A stretch of DNA of 64,000 nucleotides, from positions 1-64,000 of the IMG/VR virus record IMGVR_UViG_3300042308_000967. One strand, given 5' to 3'. This document shows positions 63,486-64,000 of this stretch, piece by piece; position 1 is the stretch's first letter, and the number at the start of each line of letters is the position of its first letter. The DNA comes from a virus. Position numbers and translations under genes: made by a program. The notes beneath the pieces were generated by a model. That model made no database searches. It worked only from the letters and a program-made list of their open reading frames with translations, and had not been told where the DNA came from.

Positions 63486-64000
63486 ATGTCTGAAGCAAGG
63501 ATTAACCGAATATCTAATGAAAAGGGAGATGGTGGTCCTTCTATATCAGGAATCACAACTTTTTCTGGTTTAAACTATTTCGTACCACCAAAAGGAACCA
63601 CGGCAGAGAGACCTTCAGATTGTCCGCCTGGTTCCATTCGTTTTAATACTGATAGTGCTCATTTAGAATACTTTGATGGACTGCAGTGGTTAGAGTTTGA
63701 AGCATTCAATAATGAGTTAGGTGTGAATGGTGCTTTAGGAACTCGTGGCGTTTTTGCAGGAGGATATGGATTTACACCAACTCCTGCTATTGTAACCGGA
63801 ATAGAATATATAACACTTTCTACATTGGGGGATGGTATAACATTTGGAGAATTAACTGTAGGAACTTTTTTTGCGGGTGCAGGAGCATCATCAACTCGCG
63901 GAATATTTGGAGGTGGACGTGCAGCAGGACTGGGACAAAATGTAATCAATTACATAACATTTTCTTCAACTGCAAATGCATTAGATTTTGGGGATCTTAC
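63486..64000 (+). CDS. propeller adhesin 8, 5' part
   Basis: The frame starts with ATG at 63486, four bases after the sulfotransferase stop, and runs off the window. It has a short head (SEARINRISNEKGDGGPSISGITTF), a YFVPPKGTTAERP linker, the neck SIRFNTDSAHLEYFDGLQWLEF (residues about 50-71), and at least two repeats (RGVFAGG, RGIFGGG). The family therefore continues beyond the glycosyltransferase/sulfotransferase interruption and probably beyond the window. Confidence 0.78.
   Translation, partial: MSEARINRISNEKGDGGPSISGITTFSGLNYFVPPKGTTAERPSDCPPGSIRFNTDSAHLEYFDGLQWLEFEAFNNELGVNGALGTRGVFAGGYGFTPTPAIVTGIEYITLSTLGDGITFGELTVGTFFAGAGASSTRGIFGGGRAAGLGQNVINYITFSSTANALDFGDL

Noticed and set aside
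50592-64000. Diversity-generating retroelement acting on the adhesins
   Set aside because: No reverse transcriptase gene is in the window, and no template/variable repeat pair with adenine-biased differences was noticed; a reverse transcriptase outside the window cannot be excluded.

Overview
The window is a stretch of the genome of a T4-like cyanophage (a contractile-tailed phage of marine Synechococcus or Prochlorococcus). The evidence is the combination of cyanophage-type auxiliary genes (gnd, speD, thyX, phoH, glutaredoxin), T4 replication and baseplate genes (gp33, gp59, gp32, gp53, gp48, gp4, gp26), T4-type late promoters (TATAAATA and close variants) and AT-rich background DNA.

1-9.6 kb, plus strand: early and middle genes for host takeover. 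The 3' part of a 6-phosphogluconate dehydrogenase gene is followed by a tightly overlapping run of small genes ending in speD. Next comes a sigma70-type promoter driving a glutamine (downstream-peptide) riboswitch with its peptide gene and terminator, then a second sigma70-type promoter whose -35 box lies inside that terminator. After these come thyX, phoH, a RecB-like nuclease, gp33, gp59 and gp32. A GIY-YIG endonuclease gene sits in the start of gp59 and has replaced the gp59 start codon.

9.6-12.6 kb, minus strand: gp53, gp48, an unknown gene and gp4. 12.7-27.6 kb, plus strand: a tube-like protein, gp26 with a -1 frameshift extension, two tape-measure-like proteins (the second with muramidase-like and M23 peptidase domains), hub, spike and other tail proteins. 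A second, minus-strand endonuclease gene lies between the frameshift extension and the first tape-measure gene and has duplicated the 3' end of the extension.

27.6-29.9 kb: an island of small genes with its own sigma70-type promoter and terminator, set inside late tail genes. It holds a tRNA-Leu(UAA)-like gene split by a 209-nt group I intron, tRNA-Thr(UGU) and a Mom-like acyltransferase.

29.9-64 kb: tail-fibre and adhesin genes. They include two fibre genes with GC-rich patches of foreign origin, an HNH endonuclease gene, a very long VrlC-like structural protein, an Ig-like/glycine-rich adhesin and a tyrosine recombinase gene. Then comes a series of eight paralogous genes whose products carry six copies of an RGxFxGG repeat, probably a six-bladed beta-propeller (the eighth is cut by the window end). 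A glycosyltransferase and a sulfotransferase gene are embedded in this series.

The observations most worth following up are the gp26 frameshift; the shared arm-terminator-late promoter-arm leader of two unrelated endonuclease genes; the intron-split tRNA; the propeller gene family; and the recombinase inside the fibre locus.
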